64,000 bases of DNA from Bimuria novae-zelandiae CBS 107.79 (lineage: Eukaryota; Ascomycota; Dothideomycetes; Pleosporales; Didymosphaeriaceae), in contig ML976680.1 of assembly GCA_010015655.1 (NCBI GenBank), positions 294,260 to 358,259 of the forward strand. Direction: 5' to 3'. Both the position numbers and the translations under genes were made by a program. The notes beneath the pieces were generated by a model. The model was not told where the DNA came from, searched no databases, and saw only the letters and a list, made by a program, of their open reading frames with translations. Below are positions 1-10,190 of this stretch, one piece after another (the first letter of the stretch is position 1; each line of letters starts with the position of its first letter).

Positions 1-1206
1 GTTAGCTAGAACGGGCGTGGCATTCGCTTGCAACGGGGTTGATTGCGCCTGCGGTGTTGGCTGTTCAAATTGCTGCTGCTGTAATCCTGCGTCGGATGGA
101 CGTTGCGCTTGTTGCTGCATGGCTTGTTTTCTTTGCAATTGCTGTATGTATTCTTGCTGAGCCGCCGCTGCCGCAGCATTTGGCGCACCGGGTATAGCAG
201 GCCGTGTTGGGGACATTTGCTGTCCCATCTGTCCCATCTGCCCCATCTGCCCCTGCTGTCCCATCATCTTCATTTGATGTTCTTGTTGCTGTTTGCGCAA
301 GAACATTTGTTCGTAGAGTCCCAGGTTATTCTCATAGGCTTGCCGCAGCTCCTCTGATGCACTGGGGAACTGTTGCAGTGATATTCCAAGGTGCTGCACA
401 ATTCTCGGCCACGCGTTGTTCGTAGTGACGTTCCTGGAGCCTCTGAATTTGATGACCATGTGGTACAATTGGAACAGGTCGATTGGCCTGCCGGCGACAA
501 GAGGCTGAGGGTTGAAAGGCCGACGATGCTGGAGCATGAGGGACTGTACGTTCTTCAGGAAGGCCTGTGGATTTGCTTGAGGATTTTGCATCTGGCCTTG
601 CATCTGGCCCTGCATCATATTAGGCTGCATGCCTGGCTGGCGTCCTGGCGCGCCTGGTGTTTGTCCTGCCAGGTGCCGCTGCTGCGCAGCCTGGTTGCTT
701 GCCGCAAGATTCCCGAGCTGCTGCTGTTGTGCTTGTAGCCGCATAGCATATTGTCTTTGCGCCTCCTGCTGCTTATGCTGTAGGTTCTGGGACAATTGTA
801 TTGACTGCACCGACTGCACTGGGAATTGCCCGCCGGCGTTCGGATCGAAGCTCTGGCCCATCGCAGCGCCTTGCGCAAAGTTCATAGACGACATCTGGGG
901 CGCATGCGGGTTTTGCGCCGGAGAGGCCGTTTGCATGCGTTGCGGCGGCATCTGGCCGGGCCGGAAGTGCTGGTTCTGCATGGTCGGCGAGGGCGTGTGG
1001 GCGAAGCCTTGCTGGAAGCCACCGAATTGAGGTTGCTGCGATGGCGTCTGAGAGCGCGACATGGTCGCGCCCGTCGAATCGCGCTTCTGGGGTATCGACG
1101 ACATGGGATACGATCGCGTTCCGTTCATATGGTTGCCGGCGATGGCGTTGGGGTCAATGAAGCTCGAGGGATCATACATGCCGTTCTGGGACGACTGGAA
1201 GTCCAT
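1..1206 (-). CDS. SWI1: SWI/SNF subunit SWI1-type ARID protein (N-terminal part)
   Basis: An uninterrupted frame runs from an ATG at 1206 to the window edge, 402 codons with no stop, so the C-terminus lies outside. The first 220 residues are rich in Gln, Met, Pro and Asn, with runs of QQQ and GQM, a low-complexity style usual in SWI1. Residues about 222-300 read as an ARID/BRIGHT DNA-binding domain: the conserved core includes PIDLFQLYHMVIKFRGS, then NNAWPRIVQHLGIS and ELRQAYENNLGLYE. A second Gln/Met-rich tract follows, with a short GQMGQMGQMGQ repeat. In known family members this protein is the ARID subunit of the SWI/SNF nucleosome remodelling complex and acts in the nucleus in transcription activation. 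The start is supported because coding character ends at this ATG. Another ARID protein is possible; the Q-rich plus ARID layout favours SWI1. Confidence 0.85.
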   Translation of the reverse strand, partial: MDFQSSQNGMYDPSSFIDPNAIAGNHMNGTRSYPMSSIPQKRDSTGATMSRSQTPSQQPQFGGFQQGFAHTPSPTMQNQHFRPGQMPPQRMQTASPAQNPHAPQMSSMNFAQGAAMGQSFDPNAGGQFPVQSVQSIQLSQNLQHKQQEAQRQYAMRLQAQQQQLGNLAASNQAAQQRHLAGQTPGAPGRQPGMQPNMMQGQMQGQMQNPQANPQAFLKNVQSLMLQHRRPFNPQPLVAGRPIDLFQLYHMVIKFRGSRNVTTNNAWPRIVQHLGISLQQFPSASEELRQAYENNLGLYEQMFLRKQQQEHQMKMMGQQGQMGQMGQMGQQMSPTRPAIPGAPNAAAAAAQQEYIQQLQRKQAMQQQAQRPSDAGLQQQQFEQPTPQAQSTPLQANATPVLAN

Positions 1207-2821
1207 GGCGCGCGGTCACCACGGGCGTCTGTGGGAGGTAGGGAGCGACGAAGGTGAAGGGGATAGGAGTGAGTGTGAGGAGCGCGGACGAGGTGTCGAG
1301 TGGCCTGCGCTAGCACGCGACAGCATTCGATCGGCCTGTGCAATGGGCCATCAGCGACTTTGTTGTTGAGGTCGGGCTGGGCAGGCGCGACCGGGACGGC
1401 CATAGCGCGTGCCTCGAGGAGAAGAGGAAGTGAGTGCTGGACGAGGGGAAGGCCAACTTACGCGTGTGACGGATGGGCGCTACAAACGGCTCTGCATCAG
1501 GCGTACGAGAGACGGACCGTCTGGGATGCGGACAGCAGCTTCACGTAACCGCACCTTCTCGGACGCGATTTGCGGCTACTATGGGGTGGAGAGAGCAGCA
1601 GACATTGAGCCTGGCGCTAGCAGAACCTTGGAAGCGGTAAGGTCACGTGGCAGAAGCGCGCCCACAGAAAGCAGCACCAGCGACAGCACCAGCGCAGCAG
1701 CAGAGCAGCAATTCGAAGCTCTCCAAAAACACACACAACAAGCAAGGCGTCTGCATGAGGATCAGAACACGCGTTCGCGCGCGAGCCAGTTGAGTGGCTG
1801 CTTTGCCGGATTCGCAAAAGCCTAGCCTAACTTAATCTTACCACTCCGGGAGCCACGGGTCATGTCGCCGCTGTGTGACTGTGGGAACACATGCTCTCTC
1901 CACTTATTACATCAGGGTCGCCCTACAGCAGACGTTGTGCTGTTATCTTTGCGTTTTCCGCTGCGTCTGGGCGGCTTAGACCGAGGCCGCTCTGTCTTCG
2001 GCATCACGAAGCCCAACCAGCGCCACGCTTTCCTCTCGTTCGCCATCTTTTTGAGATTGTTGCTCCATATCCATCCGGAAAAGTCTTCCCATGATTGTGC
2101 GCGTTTTTGTACGCTGTGATAACTTCTTATGTTCACGCGAATTGGTCTGGATATCTCCAACGTGACCATGGCACATTGCATGACACAAATGGCGCTCACA
2201 CCAGACCGGGAAACTGAAGCGTATGTCCAAGCGCCTGTCCTTGTTAAAAAATCATGGCGGTACCGTGTCCCTGAAGTCTCAGCGCAATGACGATGCTGGC
2301 GGATACATGGATGATTGCTCTCGAGCTTGTCGTCAAACGACGGGGATGCCTTTTATTGGCATGCGTTCCTTACTCTGCCCCGTCACCGCGGTGCGGGGTG
2401 CCACCGTTTCTAGACCGCTCGTTCCAGCATCATTCCGGCCTGCATGAGACCAGGCAGTGGTCTAGTAATGCCGCGGTGGTTGCGCTCAGGGTCCGTCCAA
2501 GGTCGTGTGGCAGTGGACCCGTTCACAAGACTAGCCCAAGCAGACATGGGGCGTGTTCACACTAGCCAGCGTTGGAACCTCCACAGAGCGGGTGAAGAAA
2601 CCTTGTCATCGAGTGGTCCGATGCTGTGGTTTGTACGGCGTCTGTTTGTAGAGCTTTCGATAGCTCATCAAGCTCCAATGGGATTTCTTGGCTCAGGCGG
2701 CAGCAGTGGGCTGAAAGCTATGGTGATTGACGGATCGCGGATGTTTCCAAGCCCCAACTCCCCCGAACACCCACGACTCATATACGGCGAAATCGACAAG
2801 CATTAGAGCATCATTATAAAC
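1207..2821. other. intergenic region between the divergent SWI1 and HET genes
   Basis: GC-balanced sequence without a convincing gene. The part next to SWI1 (about 1207-1850) is probably its promoter and 5' UTR; 1660-1715 is a CAG/CAC-rich low-complexity stretch. Frames of up to 140 codons exist on both strands, but they overlap each other, show no family signature and have no clear starts. Confidence 0.5.
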
Positions 2822-4038
2822 ATGTGGTTCGTTAACACGGTAAACCTCGAGCTTGAGGAATTTTTCGATACACGCACACCTCCATACGCCACCCTTTCGC
2901 ACACGTGGGGCGATCACGAAGTTTCTTTTTCTGATATGCGACAGATGGATTTGGGGGAGAAACGATCCAACCCCGCCATGACGAAGATTGCCCAATTCTG
3001 CCGAGTGGTGTTGGAGCACGGCTTTCAATACGGATGGGTCGACACCTGTTGTATCGATAAACGCAATAGTGTAGACCTATCGGAAGCCATCAACGCCATG
3101 TATCGATACTAACACGACGCGCAAGAGTGTGTGATCTACTTCACAGATGTCAAAGGAACAAACTGTGATTCTGATAGTCCTGCGCAACTGGAGGCTGTAA
3201 GATCTAGCAGATGGTTCAAGCGCGGCTGGACTTTACAAGAATTACTCGCGCCTCGCAAACGCTGCTTCGTGGCCAGCAATTAGACGCCAATTCCAGCAGG
3301 TGGAAGCATAGAGACTGATCTGTTGAAGGTCATTTCTAAGACTACGAACATAAGCACAGCTCTCCTTCGAGACCACGACTTGTTGTCCAGATGCTGCATT
3401 GCAGAACGCATGTCTTGGGCTTCCTATCGCCAAACCACTCGCAGCGAAGGTATTGCCTATAGCTTGATGAGGATTTTTCATGTCAACATGCCTGTACTTT
3501 ACGGAGAGGGCGTGAAGAATGCCTTCAGGAGGCTCCAACTCGAGATACTGAAGACATCCTTCGATCAGTCTATATTCGCCTGGCGTGGCGCCTACGACAG
3601 CAGTGGACTCATAGCTAGCTCCCCTTCTGATTTCGCACATACCCCCAACCTGAGCCCTTGGCAAACAAGACATCTGGCCCCATTCTCAATGACCAATGTT
3701 GGGTTGTCTATCCGTATTCCACTGATCGCAATCGAACCTTCCAAGTCTGAGGACGACATACAAGAGCTACCGGGCTACAAGTTCTTTATGGCTGGGCTGC
3801 AATGCGATATACGAGAGGCAGGAGATTGAAGCTACTGATGCTCTACTTGATGGAGATCCCTGGTTCTAGTTTCTATGCGAACGGCAAAATATGTAGGACG
3901 TACCGTCGAATCAAGTGTAATCAGTGGAAAGCAATGCCAGGGGCGGCCCTTGACGGATGGCCGTATCAGGACATCTACATCTTAGAGAACGAGCATTTCC
4001 TCCCGTTGAATCCTGTAGGGATCTTTAAGCCAACTTGA
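2822..4038 (+). pseudogene. HET-domain (heterokaryon incompatibility) pseudogene
   Basis: From the ATG at 2822 the frame reads as a classic HET domain: an N-terminal LELEEFF, then PPYATLSHTWGDHEVSF, then YGWVDTCCIDKRNSVDLSEA and, later, SSRWFKRGWTLQELLAP. Known HET proteins trigger programmed cell death after fusion of unlike hyphae. Two in-frame stops break it: TAA at 3110-3112 (a Tyr/Trp position after AMYRY) and TAG at 3281-3283, where the family usually has Trp. The same frame resumes after each and continues through MPVLYGEGVKNAFRRLQLEI to a stop at 3827-3829. Past about 3800 the frame is uncertain: a second frame (3802-4038) and a third both look partly coding, which suggests an indel. 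The second stop fits RIP (TGG to TAG); the first is not a simple C-to-T change. An intron does not explain either stop. Confidence 0.8.
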
Positions 4039-4576
4039 GAGTATGGAAATATAAGCAAGAACCCAAAGTCATGATATAAGTGCAGAGTTAGGTACGCTGT
4101 TTTAGCACATGCCTGAGTACCAACTAGGGTACGCAAGCCTTCCAGCGTGTTAAATACAGATAGAGTGACAGCATATTATTGTAGAAGGTACATGTGGCTC
4201 CAACTGGGTCAGCAAATAGGATATAAAATACCAGTGGCATTATGGCATGCTAAGCGATCAGAGGTATCAAAGACGAGACCGCAACACTTTAAACGTGCGG
4301 CTCAATTGGCGCACTCCCACATTGACAGGTCACCAAATTGGCTTCCAGGCGACTTCCTATGGTGTACTCGAAGCATGCACAAGTGAATGAAAGCGCACGT
4401 GCTATCGGGCTTGGCGCGACATGGATCCCGATCGTAACTATGAGACGGCAAACGACTACAACAACATTCGCGCCCGCCCACCCTCGCTCCACACCCGCAT
4501 TCTAAGCTCAAAACTATTGTCTTCGACCTCGCGAACTCCCGCGCACGAATCCCGAACCCGCCAAACTCTCGCAGTC
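4039..4576 (+). other. intergenic region and 5' flank of RPT3
   Basis: No gene is recognised here. The last 150 bases are C-rich and pyrimidine-rich and lead into the RPT3 start, so they probably hold its promoter and 5' UTR. A 79-codon frame at 4147-4386 has no family signature. Confidence 0.4.
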
Positions 4577-5944
4577 ATGGCCGACGCCGCCGTGGAGAAC
4601 CCGCACAACACGGTCCCACCGCACAAGAAGCAGCTCCCTTCGTCGATACCTAATTTCGATACGCTCGAGGGCTTCAGCACAGATGGCAGTGATGACTACT
4701 CCACCTTCAAAAAGCTCCAGCGGCAGCTAGAGTACGTACAAAAGGACCGAGGACAATACGGGCAGCAAGCTGACTTGCGCCAGGTACATCCACCTCCAGG
4801 AAGAGTACATCAAGGACGAGCAGCGGAGTTTGAAGCGGGAGCTGGTACGCGCACAAGAAGAGATCAAGCGTATTCAGAGCGTGCCGCTCGTGATAGGGCA
4901 GTTCATGGAGGCCATTGATCAGAAGTAGGACACAGATACACCCGGCATTAGTTCTATGTGGCTGACAACAGCAGCACGGGCATTGTACAATCATCTACCG
5001 GCTCCAACTATGTCGTCCGCATCCTCTCTACGCTCGACCGCGAGCTCCTCAAGCCTTCGTCCTCGGTTGCGCTCCACCGCCACTCGAACGCCCTCGTAGA
5101 CATCCTCCCGCCGGAAGCCGATTCTTCCATTGCCATGCTTGGCCAGGACGAGAAGCCGGATGTCACATACGCCGACGTGGGAGGTCTAGACATGCAGAAG
5201 CAGGAGATCCGGGAAGCCGTCGAGTTGCCGCTGACACACTTCGACCTGTACAAGCAGATCGGTATTGACCCGCCCCGCGGTGTCCTCCTGTACGGGCCTC
5301 CAGGAACCGGAAAGACCATGTTGGTGAAGGCAGTAGCCAACAGCACAACGGCATCGTTCATCCGCGTAGTAGGCTCGGAGTTTGTGCAGAAGTATCTAGG
5401 AGAAGGACCGCGCATGGTGCGCGACGTGTTCCGAATGGCGCGCGAGAACTCCCCGTCCATCATCTTTATTGATGAAATTGACGCTATCGCTACAAAGCGT
5501 TTCGACGCCCAGACCGGTGCCGACCGAGAGGTGCAGCGTATTCTCCTGGAGCTGCTCAACCAGATGGATGGGTTCGATCAGACGTCCAACGTCAAGGTCA
5601 TCATGGCGACCAACCGTGCCGATACGCTCGACCCCGCGCTTCTCCGACCGGGCCGTCTCGACAGGAAGATCGAGTTCCCTTCGCTGCGGGATCGCCGTGA
5701 GCGCCGTCTCATCTTCGGCACCATCGCTGGTAAGATGAGCTTGTCGCCCGAGGTCGACCTGGACAGCTTGATCGTGCGGAACGATCCGTTGTCGGGTGCT
5801 GTCATTGCGGCGATCATGCAGGAGGCGGGGTTGAGAGCGGTGCGGAAGAACAGGTACAACATCATTCAGAGCGATCTGGAGGAGGCGTATACCAGCCAAG
5901 TCAAGGGTGCGACGGAGGCGGACAAGTTCGATTTCTACAAGTAA
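4577..5944 (+). CDS. RPT3: 26S proteasome regulatory ATPase subunit Rpt3
   Basis: Three exons fit: 4577-4731, 4784-4924 and 4975-5944, joined by introns of 52 and 50 nt (donors gtacgt and gtagga), giving 421 residues, the usual family length. The N-terminal coiled-coil is made by exons 1-2 ([20 protein letters not shown]). Exon 3 holds the OB-like part ([20 protein letters not shown]) and the AAA+ domain: Walker A GPPGTGKT, Walker [11 protein letters not shown], sensor MATNRAD, arginine-finger region [14 protein letters not shown]. The protein ends in FYK, the HbYX motif which in Rpt2, Rpt3 and Rpt5 docks into pockets of the 20S alpha ring. Pol-like overall identity to PSMC4/Rpt3, including the DQNTGIV junction, separates it from the other five Rpt subunits. 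It unfolds ubiquitinated substrates in the 19S base, in cytosol and nucleus. The second acceptor is a tandem CAGCAG, so a one-serine longer variant is possible. Confidence 0.95.
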
Positions 5945-6337
5945 GCGTGTGGAAATTATGAGATGGAGAATGCTTGCGCTGTGTACCATAGGATAGAAGC
6001 CTGGCAGACGGCTTATTGCTCTGCATGCATAATCAAGCATTCACCAAGCGATGATAAGTCCTTTCAATACCTAGCCCCGGTCGCACGTAGCAGTGAAGGA
6101 AACATTGAAATGGAGAATCATCAGTCCATAGAGGGATAAGGGGCGATACAACAGTAAACATGCTGAATTCCTAAGCTTTTGCCTCCAAGAAAGAATAAGT
6201 CATAAACCGTCGACTTGTACAACGGTAAGGTATTGGTACACGAAGCAGTACACGCATCCATCCATTAACATTCGTTCGACTCTTCATGGGTCATCACATC
6301 TCCATCGCTGCTGGTGATGTCGATAGCAGTGTGTCGT
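5945..6337. other. convergent 3' region between RPT3 and the LEA-like gene
   Basis: Holds the 3' ends of two genes that face each other. No coding signal is seen, and no clear terminator or polyadenylation site could be fixed. Confidence 0.4.
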
Positions 6338-6843
6338 TTAGGACAACTTCGCCTTGGCCTCGCCCTTGAACTCCTGCGCCTTGCCTTTCGCCTCGCCAGT
6401 CAGCTCGCTCGCCTTGCCCTTCGCCTGGCCCGCAGCCTCGTTGGCTTGACCCTTAGCCTGGCCCTTGGTCTCCGGGACGGTCTCCTTGATTGCCTCGGCG
6501 GCTTGCTCTGTTCATCATATCAGCGTGTGCTCCCCTGCAAATAATCCATCGTGTGATGCAGATGTGGGTTGAACGATCCTTCTCTCCTGGCAAAGCCATC
6601 CGCAGTCACTCTGACTACAGATGCATGCTCTAATGAAGAGAGAAGACGCATGTGATTGATCGAATACGGGAGAGGGGAGCGGAAGCTTCACATACCGCCC
6701 TTCTCGATGCCCTTGACAGCAGCACCAGAAAGCGTCCTGTCTACCGCCTTCGCGGCATCCTTGACAGCCTCGACGGGGCTCTTCCTCGCGATCGGCGAGG
6801 TGCTGAAGAGGCGGGCCTGGCGGGCGATCTGAGTGCAGAACAT
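6338..6843 (-). CDS. small LEA-like stress protein, probably mitochondrial
   Basis: Two exons on the minus strand: 6843-6696 and 6507-6338, with a 188-nt intron (donor gtatgt, acceptor cag), give 105 residues. The first 22 residues (MFCTQIARQARLFSTSPIAR) carry Arg, Ser and hydrophobic residues but no acids, and RLFSTS fits a mitochondrial presequence and cleavage site. Residues 23-50 match the start of fungal LEA-domain proteins (AVKDAAKAVDRTLSGAAVKG). The C-terminal half is an 11-mer-like repeat rich in Gly, Lys, Glu and Ala: KGQAKGQANEAAGQAKGK, then ELTGEAKGKAQEFKGEAKAK. Such hydrophilic amphipathic repeats are unfolded in water and become helical on drying, and are linked to protection from desiccation and heat. 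Targeting and role are inferred; the exon structure is well supported because both splice sites restore one frame (KGIEKGEQAAEAIK). Confidence 0.8.
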
Positions 6844-7399
6844 TCTGACTGTGTTGTGTGTGGTGGTTTAAGAGGTGAATTGATCGTCTTCGATGTGTAT
6901 TCGTATGGGTGGGAAGTCCTGTTTAAGTGAATTTGTGAGAATTCGGGAAGCTTGCGGGCAAGAGAAGGTTTTAAAGGAAGAGGAGCGTTTCGGATTGGCT
7001 CAGATGTGGCTGCAAGTGCGATTCCAGGTATGACGTCGTGGTGATGGCATTACGGGGGGCTAGATTGGGTTTAGCATGTGGCTATAGCTCCAAGCATCGC
7101 GATAGTACCTATCCGCGCGCAAGTGCGAACTCTGTGCTTCGCTCTTCCGGATGAGTATTCTAGACTCTGTATCGACATGCCGCTATCAGTGGTACGTACT
7201 GACATTGCGATTGATGCTGAGATTAAGTAGCCTTGCATTTCACTTCAAGTCAACCTGGGATACCATCTGGCAGCCGTTCGTCTAGGCTACTTTCCCGGGA
7301 ACGCTCCGTTGGAACCGGGCTTCTGAAACATAAGGGTTGATTTTGTGCGTATCTACTGACTATATAATCAGTTTGCGGTGTGCACGAGGTGCACTATAG
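6844..7399. other. region between the LEA-like and carboxylesterase genes
   Basis: Contains the upstream region of the LEA-like gene (higher coordinates side of 6843) and the 3' flank of the esterase gene. No frame with coding character is seen on either strand. Confidence 0.4.
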
Positions 7400-9260
7400 C
7401 TACGAGACTAGTGCCAGCTGCCACCACTTGCAGCGGTTGCTCGCGTTGCTATCGTGAATCTCTTCGATACCCGTCATATTGAGGTCCAGAATCCTCGCGT
7501 CCGGTCCATACATATTGAAGTGCCTGACACCCTCCGCATCCGGGACGCCCGTCTTTGCGAAGCTCGTAATAAACTCCTGGAGTGCAACAGCAATTGTGCG
7601 ATTTTGCACCGAATATGGATTCATTGAGCTGGCAGATCCGCCGTCGTAGTACGTGTAGGCAATATCCTGGCCGTGGAAGGCTGGTGGCACCGAGAAAAGA
7701 TAAGAGTAGGTTTTGTTGTTGAACCCAGTGGAGAGGTAGTTTGTGTTACAAGTGAATATACCTTCTGCTATGATGGTACTCGCACGGGTGTAGTTGTCTG
7801 TGTAGCCGTAGCTGCCATCGAAGACTGCGGGATAAAGTTCTTCCAGAAGGTAATCCATTGAGGACTTGGGAATGTTCGCTACGGCCGATTCCAGTTGCGC
7901 CGCGATGCCCTCGGTGGTATTGGCAAAGGGAGGAGTGAAATAGGCTCCTTCATTAGCATTGTGTCCCACCATGACACGGAGGCTCTTATCGAATCGGCCT
8001 TGAGCTAGCAGCTGTCCGGGTTGAAGCGGAACAAAGAGGCTGTCAACGACCGGCCCATAGACGTAACCTCCCCAAGGCGCATCATATGCAACTTGCTGAG
8101 CATTGGCGCGCATAACAGCGTCGGAAGAGAGGTTTCGCAAATCTGCCAACGAGGTACTGTTCGTCAAGTTCAGAAATTTTCGGTACGTACTCTCTTGGTA
8201 AGCATTTGACTGTTGAGGAGCCCAGCCCGGTGACTGCGGCACGGCTTGTTGGAAGGGCGAAGGTCCCTTAGTTCCACCGTACGCAGTTATCTGGTGCATA
8301 ATCGAACCGCCACCAGCACTCTCTCCAAAAACTGTGACTTTATTCTTGTCTCCACCGAACAGATGTATGTTGTCCTGGACCCATTCAAGTGCAAAGCGTT
8401 GGTCGTACAGCCCCAGGTTGCTAGTGCCACCTTCCGCAGAGTACGACGGACCGGAAGCCCATCCCAGAGCACCCAGACGGTAGTTCATTGCGACGTAGAT
8501 AACCTCAGCGCTGCCAAGCGTGCCAGATTCAGCAAGCAGACCGGCTGGGTTGTTGTATTTGCTTCCTCCAGTGTATCCTCCGCCATATATCCACACTAAC
8601 ACTGGCGCTCCGTAACCGGAGGAATTCGCACGCTCGAGGACCTGTTCGGGGACAAAGACATCGAGGAAAAGGCAATCCTCTGTCTCCAAAGGTCCCGGCT
8701 TTCTAGCGTTAGAGCTCGAATTAGCGCCGGGAGGCACGTAAATAGGAACGTCAATGGGGTTGCCAAGCAAGCTGGTGAGTAGGAAGTTTGTGGATAGACT
8801 ACTCCAGGCGGGGCCAGCTTGGGGGCATATCCTGGTTAGGTTAGTCAGAGTTCTTCAACAGCGAGAAACCTGTAGAGGCTGGAGGTATTCTGACGTAGCC
8901 TGTCGTAACTTGATCTACGCTGCAGGCGACGGACAAGAAGAGTGGAAAGACATACCTCCCGACACCACCATTATTGACTGTAGACCGGTTTTCCGCCGGG
9001 GCTTCCGGAGGCGCAAATCTCAAATTTCCAACCGGCGGAGCCGCATATCTGATATTGGAGAAGTTGTAGAACCTGCCTGTATCCTGCAGCTAAATCAACA
9101 CCGTTTCCTATTCTTGAACCAGTGGAAGAAGACTTACATTGTAACTCGAGGCCCTGTGGATCTCATATCCCAAATCCACAACCGGCAAGCTTGTATTCCC
9201 AGCGTCATACTGCGCGCATGCCGTCCCCAGCGTAGCCGCAAGAACCATAACCCTCTTCAT
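7400..9260 (-). CDS. secreted type-B carboxylesterase / lipase family protein
   Basis: Three exons on the minus strand: 9260-9138, 9083-8956 and 8831-7400, with introns of 54 and 124 nt (donors gtaagt and gtatgt), give 560 residues. The first 17 residues (MKRVMVLAATLGTACAQ) form a signal peptide. The alpha/beta-hydrolase fold of the cholinesterase/carboxylesterase family follows: NIRYAAPPVGNLRFAPP, EDCLFLDVFVPE, the oxyanion-hole segment VWIYGGGYTGG, and the nucleophile elbow FGESAGGGS with the catalytic Ser. The acid is probably the Glu of GHNANEGAYF and the His that of PAFHGQDIAY. Many N-glycosylation motifs (NLT, NSS, NTT, NYT, NKT, NRT, NMT) support export. It would hydrolyse ester bonds of lipids or aromatic esters outside the cell; the substrate cannot be told. 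The exon joins restore a single frame (RASSYN-DTGRFYNF and NGGVGR-ICPQAGP). Confidence 0.9.
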
Positions 9261-10190
9261 GCTGAACAATTAGCAATACCAATTACTAATACCGGATACC
9301 CTGCGAACGAATTCCAGCCAGAATATCTTCGTCCAATTCCTCCAGACGCGAGGGAAGCAGCTCACAAGCAAGCTGGCAGGCAAGCCAGGCCTTAAAGCGC
9401 GCCTGTCCATCCATTGCGCCTGCACGCATCCCGTCCACGGCACGCGTAGGCCCACTGTAACCGGCACCGTCACCGCCTGTATTGCCAGCGTGGTCGAATC
9501 GTCTCCTCGCTGCGCGCATCCCGCAAGCTATTTCCTAATTCATGGCACCTTGCTCGCGTAGCTGCCGATGACGCATATCACAGGAAAGGACTCCGCAGTT
9601 CCAGCCCGGTAACGCGGGGAAATCGATAATCGAGTTCGCGAATATTGCCAGGAAGGCTATGAGTGGCTTTCGTATGTGTGCTGGCACGGCGCACAACTGC
9701 CTGATACGACGTGTTGACGCTGGATGGGGGATGGTTTTGGTTGGGGAAGACGGGCAGGGGTGGAGCTGAAAAACGAGCCGAGGCTCACGTTCGTACAAGG
9801 GATTTCCTGGTCGTCGACTCCGTGAGTGAAAAGCGGGGGGGAAATGAGGTGCCGATAGCCGGGCCTATTTACGAGGAACTCGTTTTGAATTGGGAATAGC
9901 GCTAATGCGCGCATTCTTGGCTCCCCATCAAAATATCGCCCTCACATATAAATCCTCGTACAAAAGCGATTTTCTTCGGGTTTCTATATATATAGACGAT
10001 AAAGAATCACACTTAATTGCTTATTTAGGAGTTTTTAAAGCTTTAGATTTAGTGTGAAGGGCGGGTTTTAGCCCCCGCTGTCATGAAAGTAGTTCTCTCC
10101 GCCATGCTTAATTATTTGCTATATAACCTTCGGGATGCTGTCTATCCATTTATTGATTACTTTAAGGGGGGGATACCCCTACTTATATGC
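9261..10190. other. intergenic region upstream of the esterase, at the island margin
   Basis: Contains the upstream region of the esterase gene. No frame here has family features. AT content rises from about 9940 with a short TA run near 9987, then the 3' flank of the Tc1/mariner element begins. No terminal inverted repeat for that element could be identified here. Confidence 0.35.

Noticed and set aside
1300..1825. Frames of 80-138 codons upstream of SWI1
   Set aside because: They overlap in several frames, lack family features and lie in a probable promoter/5' UTR with CAG-rich low complexity.
1912..2230. Two minus-strand frames of 84-95 codons
   Set aside because: They overlap one another in different frames, with no recognisable domain and no clear promoter.
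5008..6040. Long minus-strand frames opposite RPT3
   Set aside because: Antisense shadows of a strongly conserved coding exon.
6314..6544. Plus-strand 76-codon Leu-rich frame resembling a membrane peptide
   Set aside because: It is the complement of the LEA repeat; the splice structure and repeat on the minus strand are far better supported.
8754..9395. 213-codon plus-strand frame
   Set aside because: Antisense to exons 1-2 and introns of the esterase gene; no homology seen.
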